Shown here: positions 47,335 through 58,600 of the stretch, in pieces
Layout of the letters: every line of letters starts with the position of its first letter
Position numbering within the stretch: the stretch's first letter is position 1
NCBI RefSeq assembly: GCF_021730395.1
Contig: NC_069363.1
Location: forward strand, 55,175,001 to 55,239,000
DNA from: Mercenaria mercenaria
Taxonomy: Eukaryota > Mollusca > Bivalvia > Venerida > Veneridae
Direction of reading: 5' to 3'
Length of the DNA: 64,000 nt
Notes under the pieces: generated by a model
Databases searched by the model: none
Told to the model about the DNA's origin: nothing
The model's input: the letters and a program-made list of their open reading frames with translations, nothing else
Translations under genes and position numbers: made by a program

Positions 47335-48178
47335 TATCTCAATTCTATTTCAAAACTGCAAAATTAATAACATGGGTTTCAGTTCAAATTCATTTTTCAG
47401 GCAAATGTAAATCCATAAATGACCTCAATGATGTTATATTCAGAATGCCTTTGAACTGCCTACAGAGAATGCATTTGCCATTTCAAAGGTATTTTTGACA
47501 TAGAAAATGAAACAATGAACTTATCTGATCTTCACAAAGCAGTTGATATGCATAAAATTGATACAAAATACCTAAAATAATGCATTTCTTTTATTATTCT
47601 GCTTCATAATAGGCAGATATCTTGAGAGAACTACTAACTTAGTTGAACTGGAAATACATAAATTCTTCAGTTAAAATTATACTGTGTGTCTAACTTTAAG
47701 TAAGGCACTTGGTAACTTAATAGTTTAGTTTTTGGTAGTTAATATGTACTGGCTAGGAACCAGTTTCCAGGTAAAATTCTATGTTTTTTGTACAATATTT
47801 TCTTAGGAATCATTTGACAAAACTGAAATTCTTCAGCTCAAAAATTAGAACTGTCACAGGAGTGACTCATACCCCCACCATACGGTCTTGTCACAGAAGA
47901 ATGGCAACCATAAGAAATCTTAAAAATACTTTGGAGTACTTCATCCTGGGCTTCCACATATAAGTAATACTAGTATAGTAATACTAGTAAATATATTAAA
48001 TCTCTAATATTAGAGATACACTAAAAGTGAATACAAAAAAGTGTCTTACTGACCCATATTACCACAGAAAAATGTTTTTTACTTTTTACATAGGACTTAC
48101 AATAAAAAAGTTAGAAAAATACCTAAAATATTGAAAATCTAAAAATAGGATTTCTAAAAATAGACTAATTCCTGGAAT
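47335..48178. other. Spacer, no gene seen
   Basis: AT-rich. CTGGCTAGGAACCAGT (about 47750) is inverted at about 49796, bracketing the next element. TAATACTAGTATAGTAATAC is at about 47967. Confidence 0.4.
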
Positions 48179-48179
48179 T

Positions 48180-49345
48180 TAAGGGGAAGAAACTCAGTAC
48201 AAAAGTTAAAAAAAGGTTACTTCTCTTTGGCTCAAAGCCAATCAGAATGAGATAAAGTGAAAATACATCAAAATTAACCTTAAATTCTAGGTAAAAGGGG
48301 ACACAATTCAAGAAAAATTAATGTCAGAGTTATGCATCTTGTGTCACATGATGTGGGTGACGAGGTGGAACATCTATTTTAAGTCTGAATCAAATCCATT
48401 CAGTAGTAACTGTGATATTGTGAAACTACATCAAAATTAACCTTAAATTCTAAGTAAAAAGGGCCATTATTCATGAAAAATTGGTGTCAGAGTTATGCAC
48501 CTTGTGTCACATGATGTGGGTGATGACGTGGAACATCTATTTTAAGTTTGAATCAAATCCATTTTGTAATAATTGAGATATAGTGAAAATACATCAAAAT
48601 CAACCTTAAATTTAAAGTAAAAGGGGACATAATTCATAAAAAATTTATGTCAGAGTTAAGCACCTTATGTCACATCATCTGGGTGATGAGGTGGAACAAC
48701 TATTTTAAGTTTGAATCAAATCCATTTAGTAATAACTGAGATATAGTGAAAATACAACAAAATTAACCTTAAATTCTAAGTAAAAGGGGACATAATTCAT
48801 GAAAACTAGGTGTAAGAGTTATGCACCTTGTGTCACATGATGTGGGCACATGATGTGGGTGATGAGGTGGAACATCTAATTTTAAGTTTGAATCAAATCC
48901 ATTCAGTAGTAACTGAGATATAGTGAAAATACATCAAAATCAACCTTAAATTCTAAGTAAAAAGGGGCATAATTCATAAAAAAATGGTGTCAGAGTTATG
49001 CACCTTGTGTCACATGATGTGGGTGATAAGGTGGAACATCTATTTTAAGTTTGAATCAAATCCATTTAGTAATAACTGAGATATAGTGAAAATACAACAA
49101 AATTAACCTTAAATTCTAAGTAAAAGGGGACATAATTCATGAAAACTTGGTGTCAAGAGTTATGCACCTTGTGTCACATGATGTGGGTGATAAGGTGGAA
49201 CATGTATTCTAAGTTTGAATCAAATCCATTTGGTAATAACTGAGATAATAGATTTCGGGACGGGACGGGATGCGACGCGACGGGACGCCACAAAACTGAC
49301 TCCTATATACCCCCCTCAAACATGTTTGGTGGGGGTATAATAATC
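48180..49345 (+). mobile_element. Dispersed element, ~190-bp core (TGTCACATGATGTGGGTGA family)
   Basis: Six or seven units with TTATGCACCTTGTGTCACAT, GTGGAACATCTATTTTAAGT and CAACCTTAAATTCTAAG. The right end has a CGGGACGGGATGCGACGCG patch, then the hairpin ACCCCCCTCAAACATGTTTG-GTGGGGGTATAATAA. Same architecture as the AGGTCA families but a different core. Confidence 0.78.
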
Positions 49346-50022
49346 AATACTATCTATTTAAATTCTCTGCTTCTGAGGGGACTCAAACAGGGTTATAAAA
49401 AATGCAGCATTTTCCCCTCAATGTGGAAAGCTAGCAGCCAAATACTTTAGTATGACTGACTGTAACTGAGAGATGAAAACAGGTAACTGATATATATTTA
49501 TGCTTGTCTAACTTATAATCTTTCTAACAATGCATATTAAAGGTAACAGGCCTGTCAAAAGCAGCCGTGAAAGTTAAAAGTAATTCATGCTGCCATTGCT
49601 AAAAGAAATGTACAGGTTAATTATTTCAAATCCACTTGGTAACTCAGCAAGCCATATGATTTCGGACTTGGGTGAGATAATATTATAAATTTTGGGACAC
49701 TCCTAGGCATCTGAATAATTTAAATCAAACGACATAATGGATAATATCAAAATCAAGTGGTTACTACACTTGTCTTGAAACTAGCCCTGTACGACTACTG
49801 GTTCCTAGCCAGAAAATCCTAAATCTAAATTTCAATAAATTAAAATTTAAAATCACAAAATTTAACATAAAACAACTACACATTCTGAATTTAAAGTAAT
49901 ATTTAGTAAATGACTGGATGCCTTGTGGGTAATATAAAAACATGTTCAGTAGAAACTTTTCCAAGACAAAACAGCCATTACTCCCAAGCTGCATATAAAA
50001 CAGATTTCCTAAATCTACTTAA

Positions 50023-51628
50023 AACAAGAGATCACAGAGTGATCTTGGCGCCCACCAATGTGCCATTTTTGAGTGTTCCAAATTTCAAGACTTATTGACT
50101 AGCTCAAGGTCAAATTTCATTTCCGTACACAACACTGTGCATGTGGTCCAAATTCGAAAGCTGTAGCTTGAGAAATGTGAAAGTAGGTCACTAGATCAAT
50201 TTCAAGGACAAAGTTCTTTGTACACAAAACTATGCAAGTGGTCCAAACTTGAAGGCTGTAGCTTGAGAAATGCGAAAGTAGGTCACTAGGTCAATCTTAA
50301 GGTCAAAAGTTCATTTCGGTACACAAAACTATGCAAGTGGTCCAAATTTGAAGGCTGTAGCTCGAGAAATGTAAAAGTAGGTTACTAGGTCAAAATCAAG
50401 GTCAAATTTTATTTCAGAACACAGAACTATGCATGTGGTCCAAATTTGAAGCCTGTACCTTCAAAAATGTGAAAGTAGGTCACTAGGTCGATGTAAAGGT
50501 CAAAGTTTGTTTCGGTACAAAAAACTATGCATGTGGTCCAAATTTGAAGGCTGTAGCTTGAGAAATGTGAAAGTAGGTCACTAGGTCAAAATCAAGGTCA
50601 AATTTCATTTCGGAACATGAAACTATGCATGTAGTCCAAGTTTGAAGCCTGTACCTTCAAAAATGTGAAAGTAGGTCACTAGGTCAATGTCAAGGTCAAC
50701 ATTTTTTTCAGTGCACAAAACTATGCATGTGGTCCAAATTTGAAGGCTGTAGCTAAAGAAATGTGAAAGTAGGTCACTAGGTCAAAATCAAGGTCAACTC
50801 ATGTCAAGGTTCATCTTGCCACTCAAAACCATACATGTGGTCCAAATTTGAATGTTGTAGGTTATTGACAAGAAGATTTTAAAAGCTTTTCCCTATACAA
50901 GTCTATATGAACCATGTGACCCCCAGGGCGGGGCCATATTTGACCCTAGGGGGATAATTTGAACAAACTTGGTAGAGAACCACTAGATGATGCTACATTA
51001 AAAATGCCAAAGCCCTAGGCTTTGTGGTTTGGACAAGAAGATTTTCAAAGTTTTTCCCTATATGTCTATGTAAACCATGTGACCCCCCGGGTGGGGCCAT
51101 ATTTGACCCCAGGGGGATAATTTGAACAATCTTAGTAGAAGACCACTAGATGATGTCACATACAAAATATCAAAGCCCTGGGCCCTGTGATTTTAAACAA
51201 GAGGTTTTTCAAAGTTTTTCCCTATATAAGTCTATATAAACCATGTGACCCCGGGGCGGGGCCATATTAGACCCCAGGGAAATAATTTGAATCGTCTTGG
51301 TAGAGGACCACTAGATGATGTTTCATACCAAATATCAAAGCCCTAGGCTCTGTGGTTTTGGAGAAGAAGATTTTCAAAGTTTTTCCCTATATAAATCTAT
51401 GTAAATTATAGAAATAAACAAAGGGCCATAACTCACTAAAAAGTTGTTGAACCAGTCTGATTTTCAGGGGGACACAACTAGGGTACCAATACATCATTCT
51501 GACAAAGTTTGGTCAAAATCCCCCTGGTAGTTTCTGAGGAGATGCGATAACGAGAAATTGTTAACGGAAGGACGGACGACGGAAGGACGACGGACCACGG
51601 ATGCAGAGTGATTTGAATAGCCCTAAAA
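50023..51628 (+). mobile_element. Dispersed element (GTAGGTCACTAGGTCAA core) with second core block
   Basis: Left end AACAAGAGATCACAGAGTGATCTTGGCGC contains the palindrome GATCACAGAGTGATC. Seven or so ~145-bp units carry TGTGAAAGTAGGTCACTAGG and CTATGCATGTGGTCC. Three ~150-bp units with GGGGCCATATTTGACCCCAG and TTTTTCCCTATAT follow. The right end is a GGAAGGACGGACGACGG patch, then GCAGAGTGATTTGAATAGCC. Confidence 0.8.
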
Positions 51629-51860
51629 AACTTTGAAAATGTCTCACAAATTATTCAATGGGTGAAATATATCTTTACAACAGTATGGAATTATTCTGCT
51701 GATAAAATCTGGATGTCTAAAAATGACAGAAACTTTCATATGATCCGACTGTGTAGAACGGATCATGCATTTTGAAGAGGATACAGCTAAAAATTACACA
51801 GTGCAAATCAGATTTTCATAAAGAAGTTGTATGACCCCTGTATTATGCATTTACATATTT

Positions 51861-52095
51861 GAGCCGTGCCATGGAAAAACCAACATAGTGGGTATGCGAC
51901 CAGCATGGATCCAGACCAGCCTGCGCATCCGTGCAGTCTGGTCAGGATCCATGCTGGTCGCTTTTAAAGCCTACTGCAATTAGAGAAACCGTTAGTGAAC
52001 AGCATGGATCCTGACCAGACTGCGCGGATGCGCAGGCTGGTCTGGATCCATGCTGGTCGCAAACCCACTATGTTGGTTTTCCCATGGCACGGCTC
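51861..52095. mobile_element. 235-bp palindromic MITE (GAGCCGTGCC family), copy 1
   Basis: Ends GAGCCGTGCCATGGAAAAAC and GTTTTCCCATGGCACGGCTC are near-perfect inverted repeats running about 100 bp. Each arm itself holds an inner palindrome (GCGACCAGCATGGATCC ... GGATCCATGCTGGTCGC). The direct repeat ATTT flanks it (51857-51860, 52096-52099). A deleted copy lies at 54548-54725. Confidence 0.9.
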
Positions 52096-52340
52096 ATTTA
52101 GTGTTTTGTTTGAACCTCTCTACAAATGTGCTGCATTTTCTTGACATTTTTTCTTTTGACAGAAAGAGGAAATTCTGTCTTTCAAATTATTCTAAAACCT
52201 ATGAATAACAAATCTTTTAAAACATCCTAAATCGCTACAAAGACTTTAAGTCAGTTAAAATACATGTCATCCTAATTTACATATTCACTATACAAAATTG
52301 ATACAACGGAACAGAATTTTGTTGTGACAAAAAATAAAAT

Positions 52341-52346
52341 TTTATT
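52341..52346 (-). terminator. Candidate poly(A) signal for the Q/N/R-rich gene
   Basis: AATAAA on the minus strand about 275 nt past the stop at 52621-52623, a plausible 3' UTR length. There is no further support. Confidence 0.4.
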
Positions 52347-52620
52347 ACACCAGAAAATTCTACACCCTTAAACTATCTGTTCACAAGAGTTATCTTATTA
52401 CTAATAATTCACTTAATACCCATAATTCATAGTTAAAAATATTCTGTGTACATGCTCTATGTTACCATGAGAATGCTCTAAATGGAATGCATATCAGGAA
52501 CTCTTGTGCGGGATAAGAACAGTATTTAAAAGAGAGCACTCAGTCTATTAAGTGAAGCACGTCTCTGGTAACCATGGAAACAATAGTTCTTAGCACCATG
52601 TTGATAATGTAGGTAACACT

Positions 52621-55600
52621 TTAATCCTTGTTGCTGTAATATTCATTCTTCACTGTAACCCCTGAAAAATATATACAGTCCAGATATTGATCCTCAGTTA
52701 CACTGAATAAACATCAATATTACTAATAATATCTGTCAGATGTTAACGAAGTGGATAGGTGTTTACAAAGCAGACAGAAATATCCGTTCCGAGGGCACCT
52801 GCACATTGGGCAGTAACAAGGCTTGCTGAGTTATGCCCATGCGCAGGTGGTCAAGGGACGAATATTTCTATCTGATATGTAAACACATGACTGATATTTT
52901 TTCTTGCATATCATATACATATAAGCTTTTTATTCCAACAGATTATTTTTCTTGCATACCGTATTTTACAAATAAAAGAATAAATAAAGCAAAAACTTTC
53001 TTTGTAGCATACTTTCTTATAGCATAGTACACAAAGCACGGGAAATTAATGTCCGTAAGCAGAAGTGACGTCATGACGTTTCATTGATGCACAATAAAGT
53101 TCCACTTAAGTTTTATCGTTTCAAGTGTAACAGTAATACTACGTTCTTACCTTAAAATAACGTATTTTGAATCGAGAAATATACTGCAAGGAACGGAGGG
53201 AAACTATCAAGGTGCCTGATTTTTTTGTATTTTACATAAACAATATATAATCAATGCATGAATCACTAAGGTTGTCATTAACAGCACGAGAGTCATCTGG
53301 CATGGGGGGTGCCAGATGGGTTTTGCTGGCATAGGTAAAATCACCGGAAACACCAGTCCGGTGTGCAAGAATGAGTTATATTCAACAAAGATTAAAGTCT
53401 GAAATTTACACTCAGACCACAATAGGTAAACATTTCTTAATATGACACATCATATTTGCACTACTAAAATTCTGTGTAATTATTTAACAACACAAAGATT
53501 GTCATACAATTACTATTACTGTGAAATCATTAATATATCTATATATTAATATATTTGTTGGGGACTAATTTTCGTAGATTTAGTGGTTGTTTCAACCCAT
53601 GAATTTAACCCTTACCCTGCTAAATTTCTATAATGAACTTGTCTATCTTTCAATTTGGACAGTACCATTAACTGTTAAAAGTGGTGCATACAAAAAGATA
53701 CTGACTGAATGGCGAACAATGCAGGTCATGGTCAGACTGCATGGATGTAGAATCAATCACGTCCAGCATGATGAGGGTTAAATCCCAATGACTAAGTAAA
53801 TTTCTATTTATTTCATCTTTAAATTTTAAAATCCACAAAATTCATGCTACTAAGAAATAGTTGTCTTAGACAAAACCATGAAATTTAATACCCTCAAAAT
53901 TTCATAATTTTACAATATCTTGACAAAGACAGAGCAAGAAAAATGATGACAAATAAAGCAGATATTTTACTGTATGCACATTACACTATGTTTTGTGAAG
54001 TGAAGGCAGACACTGAAACAGGTTCTGTTGGAAAAGGACTTGAAAACTTACCAAAATCTGGTACTTTCTCCCTATTGCCAGACTTCTGCACACTGACTTT
54101 TCTTTCTGCTGATAAAGGAGACTGCAACACAAAAAGATTTCTTTTTAATCTTGGATTCTTAATACACCCTATATAAACATCACATCAATGTACTTTTCTG
54201 CCAAACACTGAATTTCCTTGTATAAATGTTGAAATATAAATGACTAGATCTAAAGTCATTAATGTTAACAAAGATATAATATCTAATGTTTATTTATCAA
54301 TTTAAGACGTTGTTACACTATCAAGAAAGCATCCTTTCAGAAAAACAGATTTTTTTAAAACCGTAAGTGACTGCTATTACAAATTTAAATCCCATTTCAG
54401 TAAAACTGTCAGATAAAACAGAGATATCTTTTAAAGCATCGTGTGTCTTTTATCATGTTTTATCAATAATCAGAATGTTGAGAAATATAAAACTTTTAGT
54501 GCAGAGAAATTTTGTCATAGATTGCAAACAGCAAAAAGACTACATATGAGCCGCGCCATGGGAAAACCAACATAGTGGGTTTGCGACCAGCATGGATCCA
54601 GACCAGCCTGCGCAGTCTGGTCAGGATCCATGCTGTTCGCTTTTAAAGCCTATTGGAATTGGAGAAACTGTTAGCGAACAGCATGGATCCTGACCAGACT
54701 GCGCGGTTTTCTCATGGCACGGCTCAATTATCTGCTCATTAATGGGCAAGATATAATGGTGCAATGCACTGTGCTTCTACTGCTTTCGAAGTTTTAAGCA
54801 TGTTTGTTTTAAAGTAAAATTAATCATCCATAAAATATGTTCAGATGAAGCAATCCATCTGACTGACAGGCATTTGACTTTATTTGGTTTAGAACAATTT
54901 TCTAATGGATTTGGTTAACTTTTGTGACTTCTAAACAGAAGTGCAGAAGTCAATTTATAATGTCGAGAAACTAGTAATTTGCTAATACTGGTGAACTCGA
55001 AACAGGTTTTCCTGCTATCAAATTGTACTGCCATTTTACACTGTTTTAAAATCACTGGTGAAAAATAGGTACTGACAAAGTAGTTCATAGGCTTTAATAC
55101 CATTGTAGCCCTTGCACCAACACAACTAACATTTCAAATTAAACCGATAGCTCTACATGAATACCATACAGATCTGTTTTGATGAAAATCTCATAATGTT
55201 TAGAGCAACAAAACAACAAAACAGTTTACAATTCAACAACTGTAGCCTAAAAAACAATACCTTTACTTACAGGCACTTTTAAAGTTATTGGTAATCAAGT
55301 GTTAGATGCTGTCCTGTTGTAATACACATGCAACATGCAAGGTCAACAGAAACATGCACTTCAAAACATGCCAGTTGTTAACATCAATTCTGATTGTTCA
55401 GACTTGTTAGGGTTATTGTTACAAAACATGTTATTTACATCAATCATCAGCTAGCATTACACATACAAGTGACTGTCATAGTTTTTGTAAAGGCTATTAG
55501 ATGTTAGCAACAGCTTTTGCGAAAAAGAGATTTCATTCATGAAATGATCTTTAAAAAGTCCTGTTTTTTAAACAGTAACATAGTAAAAACAAGAGCACCG

Positions 55601-58600
55601 CCTTGCGGGTGCTGACGCTCATCTGATTTTTTTTGTATAATAGAAATATTGTCCTACCCATGATTTTCTAAGTCTAAAAAGGGCCATCACTCTTGCAAAA
55701 AGCAGGATAGAGTTATGTTTCTTGATGTACAGTGTCCACTTATGATGGTGAAAAACTGTTGCAAGTTTTAAAGCAATAGCTTTGATAGTTTATGGGAAAA
55801 GTTGACTTAAACATAATATTCAACCAAGAAAATGATTTTTCTAAGTCCAAAAGGGGCAATAATTATTGCAAAAAGCAGGATGGAATTATGTTGCTTGCTG
55901 TACAGGGTCAGCGTATGATGGTGAACAAGAGCTGCAAGTTTTAAAGCAATAGCTTTGATAGTTTAAGAGAAAAAGTTGACCTAAACATAAAACTTAACCA
56001 AGAAATCTGATATTTTCTAAGTCCAAAAGGGGCCATAAATCTTGAAAAAGGCAGGATGGAGTTATGTTTCTTGCTGTACAGGGTCAGCTTATGATGGTGA
56101 AAAACTGTTGCAAGTTTTAAAGGAATAGCTTTGATAGTTTAGGATAAAAGCTGACCTAAACATAAAACTTAACCAAGAAAACTGATTTTCTAAGTCCAAA
56201 AGGGGCAATAATTCTTGCAAAAAGCAAGATGGAGTTATGTTTCTTGATGTACAGGGTCTGCTTATGATGGTGAACAAGTATTCCAAGTTTCAAAGCAATA
56301 GCTTTGATAGTTTAGGAGAAAAGTTGACCTAAACATAAAACTTAACCAAGAAATCTGATATTTTCTAAGTACAAAAGGGGCCATAAATCTTGCAAAAAGC
56401 AAGATGGAGTTATGTTTCTTGCTATACAGGGTCAGCTTATGATGGCGAACAAGTATTCCAAGTTTCAAAGCAATAGCTTTGATAGTTTAGGAGAAAAGTT
56501 GACCTAAACATAAAACTTAACCAAGAAATCTGATATTTTCTAAGTACAAAAGGGGCCATAAATCTTGCAAAAAGCAAGATGGAGTTATGTTTCTTGCTAT
56601 ACAGGGTCAGCTTATGATGGTGAACAAGTATTCCAAGTTTCAAAGCAATAGCTTTGATAGTTTAGGAGAAAAGCTGACCTAAACATAAAACTTAACCAGG
56701 CAACACCGACGCCGACGCCGACGCCGACAACCGCTCAAGTGATGACAATAACTCATCATTTTTTTTCAAAAAATCAGATGAGCTAATAAGTAACTAGAAG
56801 ATGCTTTTGTAGAAAAGCGCATGTCTCCCCCAATGCATAGTCGTATAAGCAAGAAGTCAACAGGGGACAGGAACGGTAGTCAAAGTGACACTGATGGTTG
56901 GCTACAATAGGGATCATCTACTAGGCATGTCCATTTCATTGGAAACGGTTTTCTATGTTCAGCCCGTGACCTTGACCTTTGATTGAGTGACCTCTAAATC
57001 AGTAGGGGTCATCTACTCTGCATGTCCAATCATTCTATTAAGTTTCAACATTCTGGGTCAAGTGGTTCTCAAGTTACTGATTGGAAAGCGTTTTCGATGT
57101 TCAGCCCCCTGTAACCTTGACCTTTCACGGAGTGACCCCAAAAATAATAGGGGTCATCTACTCTGTAAGTCCTATCACCCTATGAAGTTTGAAGGTTCTA
57201 GGTCAAATGGTTCTCAAGTTATTGACCGGAAATGGATTTCCATGTTCTGTCTGCTGCGACCTTGACCTTCAATAGAGTGATGCCAAAATCAATAAGGGTC
57301 ATATACTCTGCATGTTCAATCATCCTATGAAGTTTCAACATCCTGGGTCAGTTGGTTCTCAAGTTACTGACCGGAAGTGGTTTTCGATGTTTGTGACCTT
57401 GACCTTTAATAGAGTGACCCCATAATCAATAGGGTTTATCTGCTCTGCATGTTCAATCAAACTATGAAGCTTCAACATTCTTGGACAAGTGGTTATCAAG
57501 TTACTGATTGGAAATGGTTATCCATATTCAAGCCCCTGTGACCTTGACTTTTAACAGAGCTATCCTAAAATCAATAGGGGTCATCTACTCTGCATGAACA
57601 ATCATCCTATGAAGTTTCAACATTCTGGGTCAGGTGGTTCTCAAGTTACTAACCGGAAATGGCCCCTGTGACCTTGGCCTTTGATGGAGTGACCCCTAAA
57701 TCAGTAGGGGCCATCTACTCTGCACGTCCAATCATCCTATTAAGTTTTTATAACTGTGGGTCAAGTAGTACTCAAATTATTGATTGGAAATGGTTTTCAA
57801 TGTTCAGGTCCCTATGACCTTGACCTTTAACAGAGTGACCCCAAAATCAATAGGGGTCATCTACTCAGCATGAACAATCATCCTATGAAGTTTCAACATC
57901 CTGGGTGAAGTGGTTCTCAAGTTATTGATCAGAAATGTTTTTCCATGTTCGGGCCCCTGTGACCTTGACCTTTAACAGTGACCCCAAAATCAATAGGGGT
58001 CATCTACTCTGCATGACCAATCATCCTTTGAAGTTTCAACATTCTTGGTCAGGTGGTTCTCAAGTTACTAACCAGAAATGGTTTTCCATGTTCAGGCCCC
58101 TGTGACCTCGACCTTTATGGAGTGACCCCAAAATTGATAGGGGTCATCTACTCTGCATGTCCAATCATCCTGTGAAGTTTCAACATTGTGGGTCAAGTAC
58201 TACTCAAGTTATTGATTGGAAACGGTTTTCCATGTTCAGGCCCCTGTGACCTTGACCTTTAACAAAGTGATCCTAAAATCAATAGGATTCATCTACTCTG
58301 CATGACCAATCATCCTATGAAGTTTCAACATTTTGGGTCAGGTGGTTCTCAAGTTACTAACCAGAAATGGTTTTCCATGTTCGGGCCCCTGTGACCTTGA
58401 CCTTTAACAGTGACCCCAAAATCAATAGGGGTCATCTACTCTGCATGACCAATCATCCTTTGAAGTTTCAACATTCTTGGTCAGGTGGTTCTCAAGTTAC
58501 TAACCAGAAATGGTTTTCCATGTTCAGGCCCCTGTGACCTTGACCTTTGATGGAGTGGCTCCATGTTCAGGCCCCTGTGATCTTGACCTTTATGGAGTGA

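Noticed and set aside
56089-56643. Family of small ORFs ([19 protein letters not shown] type)
   Set aside because: They are translations of the ~175-bp core of a dispersed element, repeated unit by unit, with no codon-level conservation signal visible.
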